The translations under genes and the position numbers were made by a program. The notes beneath the pieces were generated by a model. The model saw only the letters and a list, made by a program, of their open reading frames with translations, had not been told where the DNA came from and made no database searches. Positions 63,991 to 64,000 of a DNA stretch of 64,000 nt are shown one piece after another; the stretch's first letter is position 1, and the number at the start of each line of letters is the position of its first letter. The stretch is from NCBI RefSeq assembly GCF_009857475.1, contig NZ_WWCJ01000005.1:186001-250000 (forward strand). Reading direction: 5' to 3'. Source of the DNA: Pseudoduganella guangdongensis (GTDB lineage: Bacteria; Pseudomonadota; Gammaproteobacteria; Burkholderiales; Burkholderiaceae_D).

Positions 63991-64000
63991 AATGGGGTAC
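63991..64000. repeat. Probable start of a family B palindrome cut by the window edge
   Basis: The last ten bases AATGGGGTAC match the opening of one arm of the 16198-16259 repeat (AAATGGGGTACGTCCCC), suggesting another copy continues beyond the window. Confidence 0.4.

Overview
The window looks like a chromosomal segment of a high-GC betaproteobacterium of the family Oxalobacteraceae (Massilia, Telluria, Duganella or Janthinobacterium type). The basis is codon use, gene order such as tsaB-rimI-UDG-DUF1853 facing lplT and followed by alr-radA, and scattered long GGGTCAGACCC-type palindromes. The taxonomic call is inference; no rRNA or tRNA gene was seen. Almost all of it is ordinary core genome; no prophage, insertion sequence, plasmid function or CRISPR array was found.

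Layout. 1-3.7 kb: the start of a chemotaxis receptor, a decayed DUF4214 fragment, and leuA preceded by an apparent leucine-codon-rich leader peptide, divergent from an Lrp/AsnC regulator. 4.4-8.2 kb: a selenoneine biosynthesis locus, with senB-senC plus an HD-domain gene on the minus strand and senA divergent on the plus strand. 8.2-16.2 kb: two peptidase-like proteins, then a four-gene unit (DUF2812, alpha/beta hydrolase, NatA/NatB-type ABC exporter) behind a strong promoter with a PadR-like operator. 16.2-21.8 kb: short malic enzyme, glutamate dehydrogenase, a HypT-like LysR regulator, and a MarR-MFS pair. 21.8-24 kb: three peptidoglycan enzymes (M15, M23, L,D-transpeptidase). 24-30.4 kb: RhlE-type RNA helicase with a long 5' leader, ribbon-helix-helix plus SPFH pair, fabI, an MltD-type transglycosylase, DUF1415 and DUF1289.

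30.4-46 kb: a large PAS-GGDEF-EAL protein, an IorB-like molybdenum hydroxylase subunit without its iron-sulfur partner, a thioredoxin-like protein, tsaB-rimI-UDG-DUF1853, lplT, alr, radA, a PilZ protein and an isolated fliD. 46-55.5 kb: phosphate control, with sixA and ppk divergent from pstSCAB-phoU-phoBR and Pho-box-like repeats facing both ways between ppk and pstS. 55.6-64 kb: a patatin lipoprotein, a GlcG/HbpS-like protein, two tandem periplasmic binding protein paralogues, carAB behind a structured leader, greA and a DUF4149 membrane protein.

The points most worth following are the selenoneine locus with its extra HD gene, the leu leader peptide on a possibly leaderless transcript, the carAB leader, and three sequence families of long palindromes at gene ends, one of which lies inside the pst operon between pstS and pstC.
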